Positions 1-6,334 of a stretch of 7,039 nucleotides of DNA are shown here, in pieces; within the stretch, counting starts at the first letter, position 1; each line of letters opens with the position of its first letter. The notes below the pieces were generated by a model. The model did not search any database. It was not told where the DNA came from and saw nothing but the letters and a program-made list of their open reading frames with translations. Position numbers and translations under genes: made by a program. The stretch is taken from the NCBI GenBank assembly GCA_003154135.1, contig PMCN01000238.1:8049-15087 (forward strand). The letters run 5' to 3'. The stretch is from Acidimicrobiaceae bacterium. Its GTDB lineage: Bacteria > Actinomycetota > Acidimicrobiia > Acidimicrobiales > Ilumatobacteraceae.

Positions 1-819
1 GGCATCGCCATGGGCATCACGGGCACCGAGGTGAGCAAGGAGGCCGCGACGATGGTGCTCACCGACGACAACTTCTCGACGATCGTGACCGCCGTCGAGC
101 GCGGTCGCACCATCTACGCCAACATCGTGAAGTTCGTGCGCTTCCAGCTCAGCACCACGCTGGGCTTCGCGCTCGTGTTCCTGCTGGCCGCTGCGCTCGA
201 CGTCGCAGGTGGCAAACCATTCACCGCGATCGCCATCCTCTGGGTGAACCTCATCATGGACGGCCCGCCGGCGATGGCGCTGGGGCTCGACGGCGCTGAC
301 GGCGACGCGATGTTGCACCCGCCGAGGCCGCGCGGCGAACGGATCCTCACGGGCGAGCGATGGGTCGCGGTGCTCACCTCTGCGGCCACCATGGCGGCGG
401 GCACGTTGGCACTGCTGGCGTGGGCCCCGGGCGGCGCCGCACACGCGGGCACCGCGAGCGTTGCGGGCACGATGGCATTCGACGCGTTCGTGCTCTTCCA
501 GTTCTGCAACATCCTCAACGCGCGGCACGACACGCGCACGCTGTTCCACCGCGACACGTTGCACAACCGATGGCTGTGGTCGGCGCTCGGCGGCGTGCTC
601 GCGCTGCAGTTGGCCGTCACCCACCTCGGTCCGTTCCAGCGGCTGTTCAGCACCACGTCGATCAGCACCGCCCAGTGGCTGGTGTGCATCGCGGTTGCCA
701 GCAGCGTCGTGTGGGTCGACGAACTGCGCAAGCTCATCCTTCGTCGGCGGGCGGCGCCGCAGTCGCGGCGACAGGCGCGCGACGCCGTCGGCGAACCATC
801 ACCCACGGGCCGACCATGA
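1..819 (+). CDS. Cation-transporting P-type ATPase (Ca2+/Mn2+ type), C-terminal part
   Basis: The frame is open from the first base, so the start lies outside the window; 272 residues are visible. It is an integral membrane pump that would move Ca2+ and/or Mn2+ out of the cytoplasm using ATP. Seen: the hinge after the phosphorylation domain (ITGTEVSKEA, about residues 6-15, then VLTDDNF), M5 with the FQLST motif, and M6 with NLIMDGPPA (residues 83-91), whose Asn83 and Asp87 match the cation-site residues of the PMR1/SPCA group. M7-M10 follow at roughly 118-138, 155-172, 190-209 and 222-240. The last 30 residues are an Arg-rich cytoplasmic tail. The residue after DGPPA is Met92, where yeast Pmr1 has the Mn-selecting Gln. 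The nucleotide-binding and DKTGT regions are not in view. The 3' end overlaps the converging yfhO-type gene by 86 bases. Class is confident; the exact ion is inferred. Confidence 0.93.
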   Translation, partial: GIAMGITGTEVSKEAATMVLTDDNFSTIVTAVERGRTIYANIVKFVRFQLSTTLGFALVFLLAAALDVAGGKPFTAIAILWVNLIMDGPPAMALGLDGADGDAMLHPPRPRGERILTGERWVAVLTSAATMAAGTLALLAWAPGGAAHAGTASVAGTMAFDAFVLFQFCNILNARHDTRTLFHRDTLHNRWLWSALGGVLALQLAVTHLGPFQRLFSTTSISTAQWLVCIAVASSVVWVDELRKLILRRRAAPQSRRQARDAVGEPSPTGRP

Positions 820-3082
820 GACCGATGGTCACGACCACGGCGACGGCCGAGACCACGGCACCTGCGACGAGTCCGGGCGGCACGAAGTGGAGCCGCACGT
901 CGTTGGTGCCGGCCTCGACCGGGATGGCCAGCACGAGGCCGTCGGCACGCACAACAGGGACGTCGTGGCCGTTCACCGTCGCCGTCCACCCGCGGAGGTA
1001 CGCGGTCGACACCACCAGCACCCCAGGGCGGGTGGCCTGCACCACGTAGTGGGCCGTGCCGTGGTCGCCGAGCGATCCACTCACCACACTGCCCACGGCT
1101 GTGGCCGAGGATCGACCGGCGAGCGCGGGAGGCACGTGGTCGCCCTCCACGTACACCGTGCGGGTGAGGTCGGTGGCCGGCGACGACAGACGGCTGCCGA
1201 TGCCATCGAGCGTGTCGTTGACCACATCGCCCACGACATACGCCTCCGCCAGCCGCGGGTCGCGCACCCACTTCACGAACGCTGTGCCGGACATCTCACC
1301 GACGCGCCGCCAACGGGCGTCGGTGGGCACGACTCCGTCACGGGCGTAGAAGGTGGTGATGCGCAGCACGTCGTCCAACCAGCCCGGCGCCCACAGTCGA
1401 TCACCGCGGATTTCGCCCGCGTACTCGACACCCACGACCTGTGCGAAGTTCTCCTGGATGAGCGGGTCGTATCCGTTGATGAGCTGCCAACCACGAATGA
1501 TCGACGGACCGCGTAGGTCGAATCCGTTGCTGATGACGCGGTCGGTACCTCCGGGACTGTCGTAGGGAGCCGAGTACTGCGGAGCACGGCCGGCGAAGTA
1601 GTCGGTGGCGGTTGTCGCACTCATCGCATGTGTGCGCCAGGGCGCGGTGGCAGCGAAGAACGCCATGTTGGCGGCACAGGCACCGACGATGAGCACCGCC
1701 GCGACCCTGCGCGACCGGTGCGCCAGGCAGGTACCGACCGCCGCCAGGAGCAAGCAGCCGATCGGAAGCACCAACGCGACCCACAGTCGCCCGCCCCGCA
1801 CCTCCTTGCCGCTGAGGTTGGTGACCAGGGGCAGGGCCAACAATGCAAGAGCGGCTCCGCCCACCGCGGCGGCGAGGCGGCGTGCCTGGCGGTTCGACGA
1901 CGCCAGCACCACCTGCACGCCGACACCGGCGAGACACGACGCGGCAAGGTTGAGGAGGATGAGGTTGCGCGCCCACGCCCGGAAGTTGCCGGCGAGCGGC
2001 ACGTAGTCGAACACCCACCGCCCGGCCGGCGTGTTGCCGCCCAGCGCGCTCACGAGTGCGAAGATCATCAGCGCCAAGAGACCCCACACGCGACGGTCGC
2101 GGCGGTGCCCCACGACCGCTATGGCTGCAAGCGCCACCACCACGATGCCGGTGTGGGTGGCCACTTCGTGGTAGCTCGCAGTGTCGGTCCACCGCGCCAG
2201 CACCGATGGCGAACCACCCGCGCTGCCCATGATGTGCGGGAGCACCGTGGTGAGCAGATGACGCGGCGATGCGGCGAGCTCGAACGCGACGTTGGGTGAC
2301 GGCGTGTGCCGCAGGGCGGTGCGACCGAACAGGTACTGCGGCAACAGGTCGACCGCACCCACGGCCAGACCGAGAGCGAGGGTGCCGCACACACGCAACC
2401 ACGCCCGCAGTCCCACCCCGCGACGCGTGAGCCGCGCGAGCACCTCGAACGACACGGCAATCAGCGTGAACCACAGCATCTGCGGATGACCGCTGAACAC
2501 CACGAGGGCGAGCGAACCGACGAGCACCACTGCGCGCTTCGGGGACCATCGATCGATCACCAGGTCGAGGCCCACCATCACCCACGGCAGCCACGCCACG
2601 CCGATCGTGAAGTTCATGTGGGCGAGATGGAGCACCAGGAAGCCGTTGAGGCCGTAGCCGATGGCCGACACAATCGCGCCGGGTAGTGAACCCCAGCGCC
2701 GCCACGACCACACGAACGCACCGGTCGTCGCCACCCAGAGGTGGAACACGGTCCAGATGCGGAACGCAGTCACGACGCCGAACACACCGAACACGGCGTT
2801 GAACGGGTAGTAGAGCGCGCCCTGGCCGACGCCGGCGACGTTCTGCCCGGCGAAGTTCCAGTTCGCCCACAGCGGCAGGTGTCCGTCGAGCAGGGTGTGC
2901 CAGACCCAGCGAAAGATCGGTCCGTGGTACACGAGGTTGTCGTCGTGCATGCCGCTCGACGGGCCGACGATCATCGACAGGAACGGCACGGTCACCACGA
3001 CCAGGCAGCCCAGCCACGCACGGCGCGGCGTGAGGCTCGTCCGGCGTGAGTGGGGTCGGGCCTCCACGTCCTCGTCGCTCAC
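734..3082 (-). CDS. YfhO-family multi-spanning membrane protein
   Basis: A 782-residue polytopic membrane protein resembling the YfhO family, whose fold is like GT-C lipid-linked-sugar glycosyltransferases. Seen: a basic N-terminus, TM1 at about 22-40, an outer loop with His46-Asp47-Asp48 and GHLPLW (67-72), the place where GT-C enzymes carry a catalytic acidic residue, then about 12 more hydrophobic segments to residue 479. A soluble domain follows (about 480-735) with GYDPL (537-541) and RGWTATVNG (697-705), typical of the YfhO C-terminal region. A last TM at 737-763 and an Arg-rich tail end it. The GTG at 3082 was chosen because it is 14 bases after the sufC stop and keeps TM1; the open frame upstream is only the shadow of sufC. 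No clear ribosome binding site is seen. Substrate is unknown; cell-wall or teichoic-acid-type glycosylation is inferred from relatives. Its place after sufC suggests cotranscription, not shared function. Confidence 0.87.
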   Translation of the reverse strand: MSDEDVEARPHSRRTSLTPRRAWLGCLVVVTVPFLSMIVGPSSGMHDDNLVYHGPIFRWVWHTLLDGHLPLWANWNFAGQNVAGVGQGALYYPFNAVFGVFGVVTAFRIWTVFHLWVATTGAFVWSWRRWGSLPGAIVSAIGYGLNGFLVLHLAHMNFTIGVAWLPWVMVGLDLVIDRWSPKRAVVLVGSLALVVFSGHPQMLWFTLIAVSFEVLARLTRRGVGLRAWLRVCGTLALGLAVGAVDLLPQYLFGRTALRHTPSPNVAFELAASPRHLLTTVLPHIMGSAGGSPSVLARWTDTASYHEVATHTGIVVVALAAIAVVGHRRDRRVWGLLALMIFALVSALGGNTPAGRWVFDYVPLAGNFRAWARNLILLNLAASCLAGVGVQVVLASSNRQARRLAAAVGGAALALLALPLVTNLSGKEVRGGRLWVALVLPIGCLLLAAVGTCLAHRSRRVAAVLIVGACAANMAFFAATAPWRTHAMSATTATDYFAGRAPQYSAPYDSPGGTDRVISNGFDLRGPSIIRGWQLINGYDPLIQENFAQVVGVEYAGEIRGDRLWAPGWLDDVLRITTFYARDGVVPTDARWRRVGEMSGTAFVKWVRDPRLAEAYVVGDVVNDTLDGIGSRLSSPATDLTRTVYVEGDHVPPALAGRSSATAVGSVVSGSLGDHGTAHYVVQATRPGVLVVSTAYLRGWTATVNGHDVPVVRADGLVLAIPVEAGTNDVRLHFVPPGLVAGAVVSAVAVVVTIGLMVGPWVMVRRRRRAPVAATAAPPADEG
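812..830. other. Short inverted repeat over the ATPase stop codon
   Basis: GACCAT (812-817) and ATGGTC (825-830) form a 6-bp stem with a 7-base loop that includes the end of the ATPase stop codon. It lies within the 3' part of the converging yfhO-type gene and has no T run, so a terminator role is only a weak possibility. Confidence 0.25.
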
Positions 3083-3096
3083 GGGTGCGAGCCGGG

Positions 3097-3879
3097 TCAG
3101 ACGGCGAAGAGGTCGTCGTACGAACTGGTCGCCGGCGCGTCGTCGGGCGCGCCGTCGGTGAACGCCTCGTAGCCGTCGCGCTCGAGTTGGTCGGCCAGCT
3201 CGGGTCCGCCCGACGCCACGATGCGTCCCTTGACCAGGATGTGCACGAAGTCGGGGTGCAGCTCTGCGAGCAGGCGGTTGTAGTGCGTGATGGCGAGCAC
3301 ACCCATGTCGGTGTCGTTGGTGGCGTCCTCCACTCGACGCGCACAATCGCGCAGCGCATCGATGTCGAGCCCGGAATCGAGCTCGTCGAGGATGGCGAAC
3401 TTCGGCTCGAGCAACGCCAGCTGCACCGTCTCGTTGCGCTTCTTCTCGCCACCCGACAGGTCGACGTTGAGCGAACGGTCGAGCAGTGCGGTCGGGAAGT
3501 GGATGCGCTCGGCCTCGGCGTCGATGGCCGCCGGCAGGCCCTCGGTGTCGCGGCCACGCGCCCCGAACGCCTCGGTCAGCATGTCGACCAGGCTGACGCC
3601 GGGCACCTCGCTCGGGTACTGCATCACGAGATGGATGCCCGCCTGCGCCCGCTGCCACGCGGGAAGCGCGAGCAGGTCGACGCCGTCGAGCAGCACCTCA
3701 CCGGCCGTCACGACGTAGCCCGGCTTGCCCATCACGACGGCCGAGAGCGTGCTCTTGCCGGCTCCGTTGGGTCCCATCACGGCGTGCACCTCGCCCGAGT
3801 GCACGACGAGGTCGATGCCGTTGAGGATCTGCTTGCCGGCCACCGAGGTAACCAAGCCCTTGATCTCGAGCGTGCTCAT
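3097..3879 (-). CDS. sufC: Fe-S cluster assembly ATPase SufC
   Basis: A 260-residue ABC-type ATPase, the usual length for SufC. It is soluble and powers conformational change of the SufB-SufD scaffold during Fe-S cluster assembly. Motifs seen in order: Walker A GPNGAGKST (36-44), Q-loop Gln87 in VMQYP, the SufC-style signature LSGGEKKR (141-148), Walker B FAILDE (161-166), D-loop SGLD (169-172) and H-switch His199. EKKRNE after the signature and LDELDSGLD are typical of SufC and separate it from transporter ATPases. It starts at ATG 3879, overlapping the Rieske stop as ATGA, with GGAG seven bases upstream. The C-terminus has an acidic tail ending in SSYDDLFAV. All catalytic residues are present, so it should be active. 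Confidence 0.98.
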   Translation of the reverse strand: MSTLEIKGLVTSVAGKQILNGIDLVVHSGEVHAVMGPNGAGKSTLSAVVMGKPGYVVTAGEVLLDGVDLLALPAWQRAQAGIHLVMQYPSEVPGVSLVDMLTEAFGARGRDTEGLPAAIDAEAERIHFPTALLDRSLNVDLSGGEKKRNETVQLALLEPKFAILDELDSGLDIDALRDCARRVEDATNDTDMGVLAITHYNRLLAELHPDFVHILVKGRIVASGGPELADQLERDGYEAFTDGAPDDAPATSSYDDLFAV

Positions 3880-4211
3880 CGTGCGGCTCCGTCGGTGACG
3901 AGTTCGACGTCGACGTGCACCGTGCCGTCGACGACCGTGGCCACGTAGACGGGCACGGGTTGGGTGGCGGGCAGCGTGGACGGCCGGCCGGTGACGAGAC
4001 TGAACGTGCTGCCGTGCTTCCAGCACTCGAGCTCCTTCTCGTCACACCACACCTCGCCCTCGCTGAGCGACACCTCGGCGTGGCTGCACGTGTCGCCGAT
4101 GGCGTACACATCGTCGCCGATGCGCACGACGGCCACCGAACGGCCGCCGACCTCGAAGCGAGTGGCGGAGCCGGGCGCCAGGTCGGCGAGGGCGCAGACG
4201 GGTGTGCTCAT
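3876..4211 (-). CDS. Rieske-type [2Fe-2S] ferredoxin of the suf operon
   Basis: A 111-residue single-domain Rieske ferredoxin. The cluster ligands are visible as Cys42-Ser-His44 and Cys63-x-x-His66 (boxes TCSHAEVSL and LECWKHGSTF), so two Cys and two His would bind one [2Fe-2S] cluster. No signal peptide or membrane segment is seen, so it is cytoplasmic. It resembles the small ferredoxin subunits of aromatic-ring dioxygenases, and automatic annotation may name it so, but no oxygenase is nearby. It overlaps sufD by 4 bases upstream (ATGA) and sufC by 4 bases downstream, and is preceded by a strong GGAGG, so it is made in step with SufD and SufC. A Rieske gene between sufD and sufC is known in other actinobacteria such as Streptomyces; its role there, perhaps electron supply to the scaffold, is inferred. 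Confidence 0.95.
   Translation of the reverse strand: MSTPVCALADLAPGSATRFEVGGRSVAVVRIGDDVYAIGDTCSHAEVSLSEGEVWCDEKELECWKHGSTFSLVTGRPSTLPATQPVPVYVATVVDGTVHVDVELVTDGAAR
3887..3890 (-). promoter_or_regulatory. Ribosome binding site of sufC
   Basis: GGAG on the - strand, seven bases before the sufC ATG at 3879, inside the end of the Rieske gene. It supports the chosen sufC start and the second ATGA coupling. Confidence 0.65.
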
Positions 4212-5347
4212 GACACCCTCCGGTCGAGCTTGGCGGCCACGTGCGCCCGCAGCTCGGGCCGCAGGCCACCCACGGGCAGCGCGGCGAGCACGTCGTCGAA
4301 GAAGCCGAGCACGACGAGCCGCTCGGCCACCTGCGGCGGGATGCCGCGGCTCTCGAGGTAGAAGCGCTGCTCCTCGTCGATGGGGCCGACGGTGCTGGCG
4401 TGGCTGCATTTCACATCGTTGGTGCGGATGTCGAGGTTGGGCACGCTCTCGGCCCAGGCGCCCTCGCTGAGCGTGAGGTTGCGGTTGGTCTGGAAGGCGA
4501 CCGAACCCCTGCCCTCTTCGCGGATGCGGATGAGCCCGGTGTAGACGCTCTTCGCCGTGTCCTGCACCGCGCCCTTGAACAACAGGTCGCTGTAGGTCTT
4601 GGGAGCCGCGTGGTCCTGCAAGGTGCGGAAGTCGTGCATCTGATGACCGTCGGCGTAGTAGAGCGCGACCTGCTTGGTGGTGGCCCCCTGCCCGACGAGC
4701 CGGGCGTCGGTGCGCACACGCGCGTAGTCGCCGCCGAGCGCCACCGTGGCGAGCAGCGTGGTGGAGTCGCGGTCGCCGGTGGCCTGCTGGTGCCCCAGCG
4801 ACCAGACGGTGGTGTCGAGCAGGTTGAGGCCGAGGTAGCTCACCCGTGCGGCCTGTCCTGCGTGCAGCAACAGCCTGGGCACGACGAGCGCACGTGCGCC
4901 CGGAGCGGACTCGAAGCGTTCGACGACGGTGAACTCGCTGTCGGCACCACCGAGCACCACGAGCCGCGGGAACAGCGCCACGCCGTCGCCCTCGACGTGA
5001 TGCGTCACGACGATGGGCTCGGTGAGCACCCGGCCGGCCGGCACCTGTACGGCGACCGTGCGGTGGTAGGCAGCGCTGAGCTCGTCGAAGATGTCGTGCA
5101 CCACCATCTCGGCCACGAGCGCGGCCACGGCCGCAGGATCGGCCACCAGGTCGTCGGCGCCGGTGACGGTGGTGCGCACGGCGGCTGGCGAGTACTCGTC
5201 GAGGTGGAGCTCGGCGATGCGACTGTACCGCCACACCTCCAGCTCTGCCGACGGCACCGTGAGGCCGGCCGCCCGTTCGGCGGCGGCCAGGCGAAGATCG
5301 CGATCGGGTGCATCGGCATCGATCGCCGCAGGGAGGGACGAGATCAC
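4208..5347 (-). CDS. sufD: Fe-S cluster assembly scaffold protein SufD
   Basis: A 379-residue SufD, partner of SufB and SufC in the SufBCD complex where Fe-S clusters are built. Seen: an N-terminal helical region with VWRYS (38-42), as in the family; a long middle region of short beta strands (about 95-300) consistent with the SufB/SufD beta-helix; and the C-terminal core DVKCSHASTVGPIDEEQ (311-327) followed by FYLESRGIP. Cys314 and His316 match E. coli SufD Cys358 and His360, the His being needed for cluster formation. The ending lacks the SufB-type GSVG tail. The GTG at 5347 is the first usable start; there is no ribosome binding site, but a TAGAAT box sits just upstream, which suits a leaderless mRNA. 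The stop overlaps the Rieske start (ATGA). Unlike most suf operons, sufB is not directly upstream: three genes intervene. Confidence 0.96.
   Translation of the reverse strand: MISSLPAAIDADAPDRDLRLAAAERAAGLTVPSAELEVWRYSRIAELHLDEYSPAAVRTTVTGADDLVADPAAVAALVAEMVVHDIFDELSAAYHRTVAVQVPAGRVLTEPIVVTHHVEGDGVALFPRLVVLGGADSEFTVVERFESAPGARALVVPRLLLHAGQAARVSYLGLNLLDTTVWSLGHQQATGDRDSTTLLATVALGGDYARVRTDARLVGQGATTKQVALYYADGHQMHDFRTLQDHAAPKTYSDLLFKGAVQDTAKSVYTGLIRIREEGRGSVAFQTNRNLTLSEGAWAESVPNLDIRTNDVKCSHASTVGPIDEEQRFYLESRGIPPQVAERLVVLGFFDDVLAALPVGGLRPELRAHVAAKLDRRVS
4217..4221 (-). promoter_or_regulatory. Ribosome binding site of the Rieske gene
   Basis: GGAGG on the - strand, five bases before the ATG at 4211, inside the last codons of sufD. 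It fixes the Rieske start and supports translational coupling through the ATGA overlap. Confidence 0.75.
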
Positions 5348-5354
5348 GGGCCTA

Positions 5355-5360
5355 ATTCTA
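5355..5360 (-). promoter_or_regulatory. Putative -10 box for sufD, leaderless type
   Basis: On the - strand the gap before sufD reads TAGAAT, five of six matches to TATAAT, followed by seven bases and then the GTG start of sufD. With normal -10 to +1 spacing, transcription would begin at or one base before the GTG, giving a leaderless mRNA as is common in actinobacteria. The absence of any Shine-Dalgarno sequence here, against the good ones before the Rieske gene and sufC, agrees with this. No convincing -35 box is seen at 17 bases. Confidence 0.55.
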
Positions 5361-5373
5361 CTACGCGCATAGT
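5360..5373. promoter_or_regulatory. Imperfect palindrome upstream of sufD, possible operator
   Basis: The 14 bases ACTACGCGCATAGT match their own reverse complement at 12 positions (ACTA, GCGC and TAGT pair; one C/A pair does not). It touches the -10-like box and fills the place between -10 and -35, where a repressor would block polymerase. It is in a 44-base gap markedly richer in A/T than its surroundings. It does not resemble the mycobacterial SufR site as I know it. Confidence 0.4.
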
Positions 5374-5391
5374 GCTAATCCCCAGCAGCGA

Positions 5392-5742
5392 TCAGGGCTT
5401 GCGACGGCGGAACGCGCGCTTCCACGCCGGCGTGGCTGCACGCTGCTGCTCGGCGTGCACGTCGGCCATCACCTGTGGCCCCACCTCGTTGAGGAAGTCC
5501 TCGGCCTCGTCGAGCAACGCAGCCGCAGTGCCGTCGTCGAGGCCCGGTGGTTCGTCGGGGGTCTTCGGGCTCACCATGGTGCCGTAGGTCCAGCCGATGT
5601 CCATCCGCGGCTCGAAGCCGGTGCACTGCGCGGGGCACCGCCAGGGCGCGTCGGGAGCGAGGTCGAGGTCGCACTTGCGCACGGTCTCGCCGTTGGGATA
5701 GGTGCGGCTCTCGAAGTGTCGGCACTCCTGACGCATCGGCAT
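5392..5742 (-). CDS. Small four-cysteine protein of unknown function, between sufB and sufD
   Basis: A 116-residue soluble protein I cannot assign to a named family. Its N-terminal half holds four cysteines, Cys7, Cys24, Cys36 and Cys40 (C-x16-C-x11-C-x3-C), within a compact segment containing CRHFESRTY, VRKCDLDL and WRCPAQCTGFEPR, a spacing that could bind Zn or an Fe-S cluster. Residues 44-70 are Pro/Gly-rich, and the rest is a charged helix-like stretch (LLDEAEDFLNEV) with a basic end (KRAFRRRKP). ATG 5742 was chosen; ATG 5736 and an in-frame GTG at 5766 (which would add two Cys) are alternatives. The frame stays open upstream through a tandem repeat, but that part is compositionally poor. 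No ribosome binding site is seen; a strong hairpin ends 11 bases before the ATG. The gene lies 44 bases before sufD on the same strand, so a link to Fe-S metabolism is a reasonable inference. Confidence 0.82.
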   Translation of the reverse strand: MPMRQECRHFESRTYPNGETVRKCDLDLAPDAPWRCPAQCTGFEPRMDIGWTYGTMVSPKTPDEPPGLDDGTAAALLDEAEDFLNEVGPQVMADVHAEQQRAATPAWKRAFRRRKP

Positions 5743-5753
5743 GCAACGATTCT

Positions 5754-5777
5754 TGCAGGACGTCACCGTGTCCTGCA
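5754..5777. other. Inverted repeat / hairpin before the four-cysteine gene
   Basis: TGCAGGAC (5754-5761) and GTCCTGCA (5770-5777) are perfect reverse complements around an 8-base loop that contains the fourth repeat core. In the - strand mRNA the hairpin ends 11 bases before the ATG at 5742. No run of U follows, so it is not a standard intrinsic terminator. It may be a leader structure affecting translation or mRNA stability. Confidence 0.6.
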
Positions 5778-5811
5778 GGTCACCGTGCAGGTCACCGTGC
5801 AGGTCACCGTG
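5776..5811. repeat. Three perfect tandem copies of a 12-base unit
   Basis: CAGGTCACCGTG occurs three times head to tail (5776-5787, 5788-5799, 5800-5811). A fourth copy of the core GTCACCGTG sits at 5762-5770, offset by 17 bases. On the - strand each unit carries a TGA in the frame of the 157-aa gene, so its stop is followed by two more in-frame stops. The array spans the end of that gene and the leader of the four-cysteine gene. Confidence 0.9.
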
Positions 5812-6277
5812 TGGGAGACGTCGGCATCGCGACGGCCGACTGCACGGCCTGCACGAACGCGGCGAGGTCGGCCGCATCGGTCAGTGGCACCTCCACCTCG
5901 ATCGCGTGGTTGTCCATCAGGTCGATGCGAGCGGCCACCACACCGACACCGTCGGGCAGCAGCACGGCACCACGCACGCGGAGCAGCGAGATGCGGCGGT
6001 TGTAGCGGCGGTCGCGCTGCCAGGGCGTGGTGGTGACCACCACGAGGCTGCGCTGGGTGACAGCGAGCCAGCAGTGCATCGGAACGTCGGAGCCGGTGGT
6101 GGCCCGCAACATGGCGCTGCGGCTGAGCAGCGCGGTCCAGGCTGCCAGCGCGGACACGGTGGGCGCGGGCTGCACCTCGTGGGCGCCGCGGCGGGCACAG
6201 CGCACCGCCACCTGCGGGGTCTCCCCGCGGTGCAACGCCCGGTGCAGGACGTAGGGCACGTGAGTAGTCGTGGTCAC
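5804..6277 (-). CDS. Conserved-looking hypothetical protein, possible PH-like fold
   Basis: A 157-residue soluble protein with no family I can name securely. The N-terminal 60 residues are Ala/Arg-rich with a possible helix (VSALAAWTALLSRSAM). From about residue 66 there is a run of alternating strands (MHCWLAVTQRSLVVVTTT, then RRISLLRVRGAVLLP, then ARIDLMDNHAIEVEVPL) ending in an amphipathic helix (ADLAAFVQAVQSAV). That layout of strands plus closing helix is like bacterial PH-like domains, an inference from pattern only. Codons are G/C-rich at the third base, supporting a real gene. The GTG at 6277 is the outermost start in frame; a GAGG lies 16 bases upstream, too far, and instead suits an out-of-frame ATG at 6286, so GTG 6259 or another start is possible. 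The stop lies in the first-read unit of a 12-base tandem repeat. Confidence 0.75.
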   Translation of the reverse strand: MTTTTHVPYVLHRALHRGETPQVAVRCARRGAHEVQPAPTVSALAAWTALLSRSAMLRATTGSDVPMHCWLAVTQRSLVVVTTTPWQRDRRYNRRISLLRVRGAVLLPDGVGVVAARIDLMDNHAIEVEVPLTDAADLAAFVQAVQSAVAMPTSPTR

Positions 6278-6334
6278 GATTGAACATCGGCACCTCGCGC
6301 CCCGGACTTGACGAATTCCAGAGACTCCTTCGGA

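Noticed and set aside
114..1271. 385-codon - strand frame across the ATPase and yfhO ends
   Set aside because: Composition is that of a shadow, and two recognised genes occupy the region.
3083..3658. N-terminal extension of the yfhO-type frame through sufC
   Set aside because: The extra 192 codons are Arg-rich and overlap sufC in another frame; the start at GTG 3082 gives a normal first membrane helix.
3046..3948. 300-codon open frame on the + strand opposite sufC
   Set aside because: Antisense shadow of a confidently identified sufC, with His/Arg-rich composition.
4241..5587. Long open frame on the + strand opposite sufD (448 codons)
   Set aside because: It mirrors the sufD codon pattern, has low-complexity His/Gly/Arg composition and no family motif; sufD on the other strand is certain.
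5754..5777. Hairpin as an intrinsic terminator
   Set aside because: No T run follows on either strand, and a same-strand gene starts 11 bases later.
5762..5811. Tandem repeat as a CRISPR array
   Set aside because: Units are 12 bases and directly joined with no spacers.
6214..6228. GCGGGG/CCCCGC inverted repeat
   Set aside because: It lies inside a coding region and is expected by chance at this GC content.
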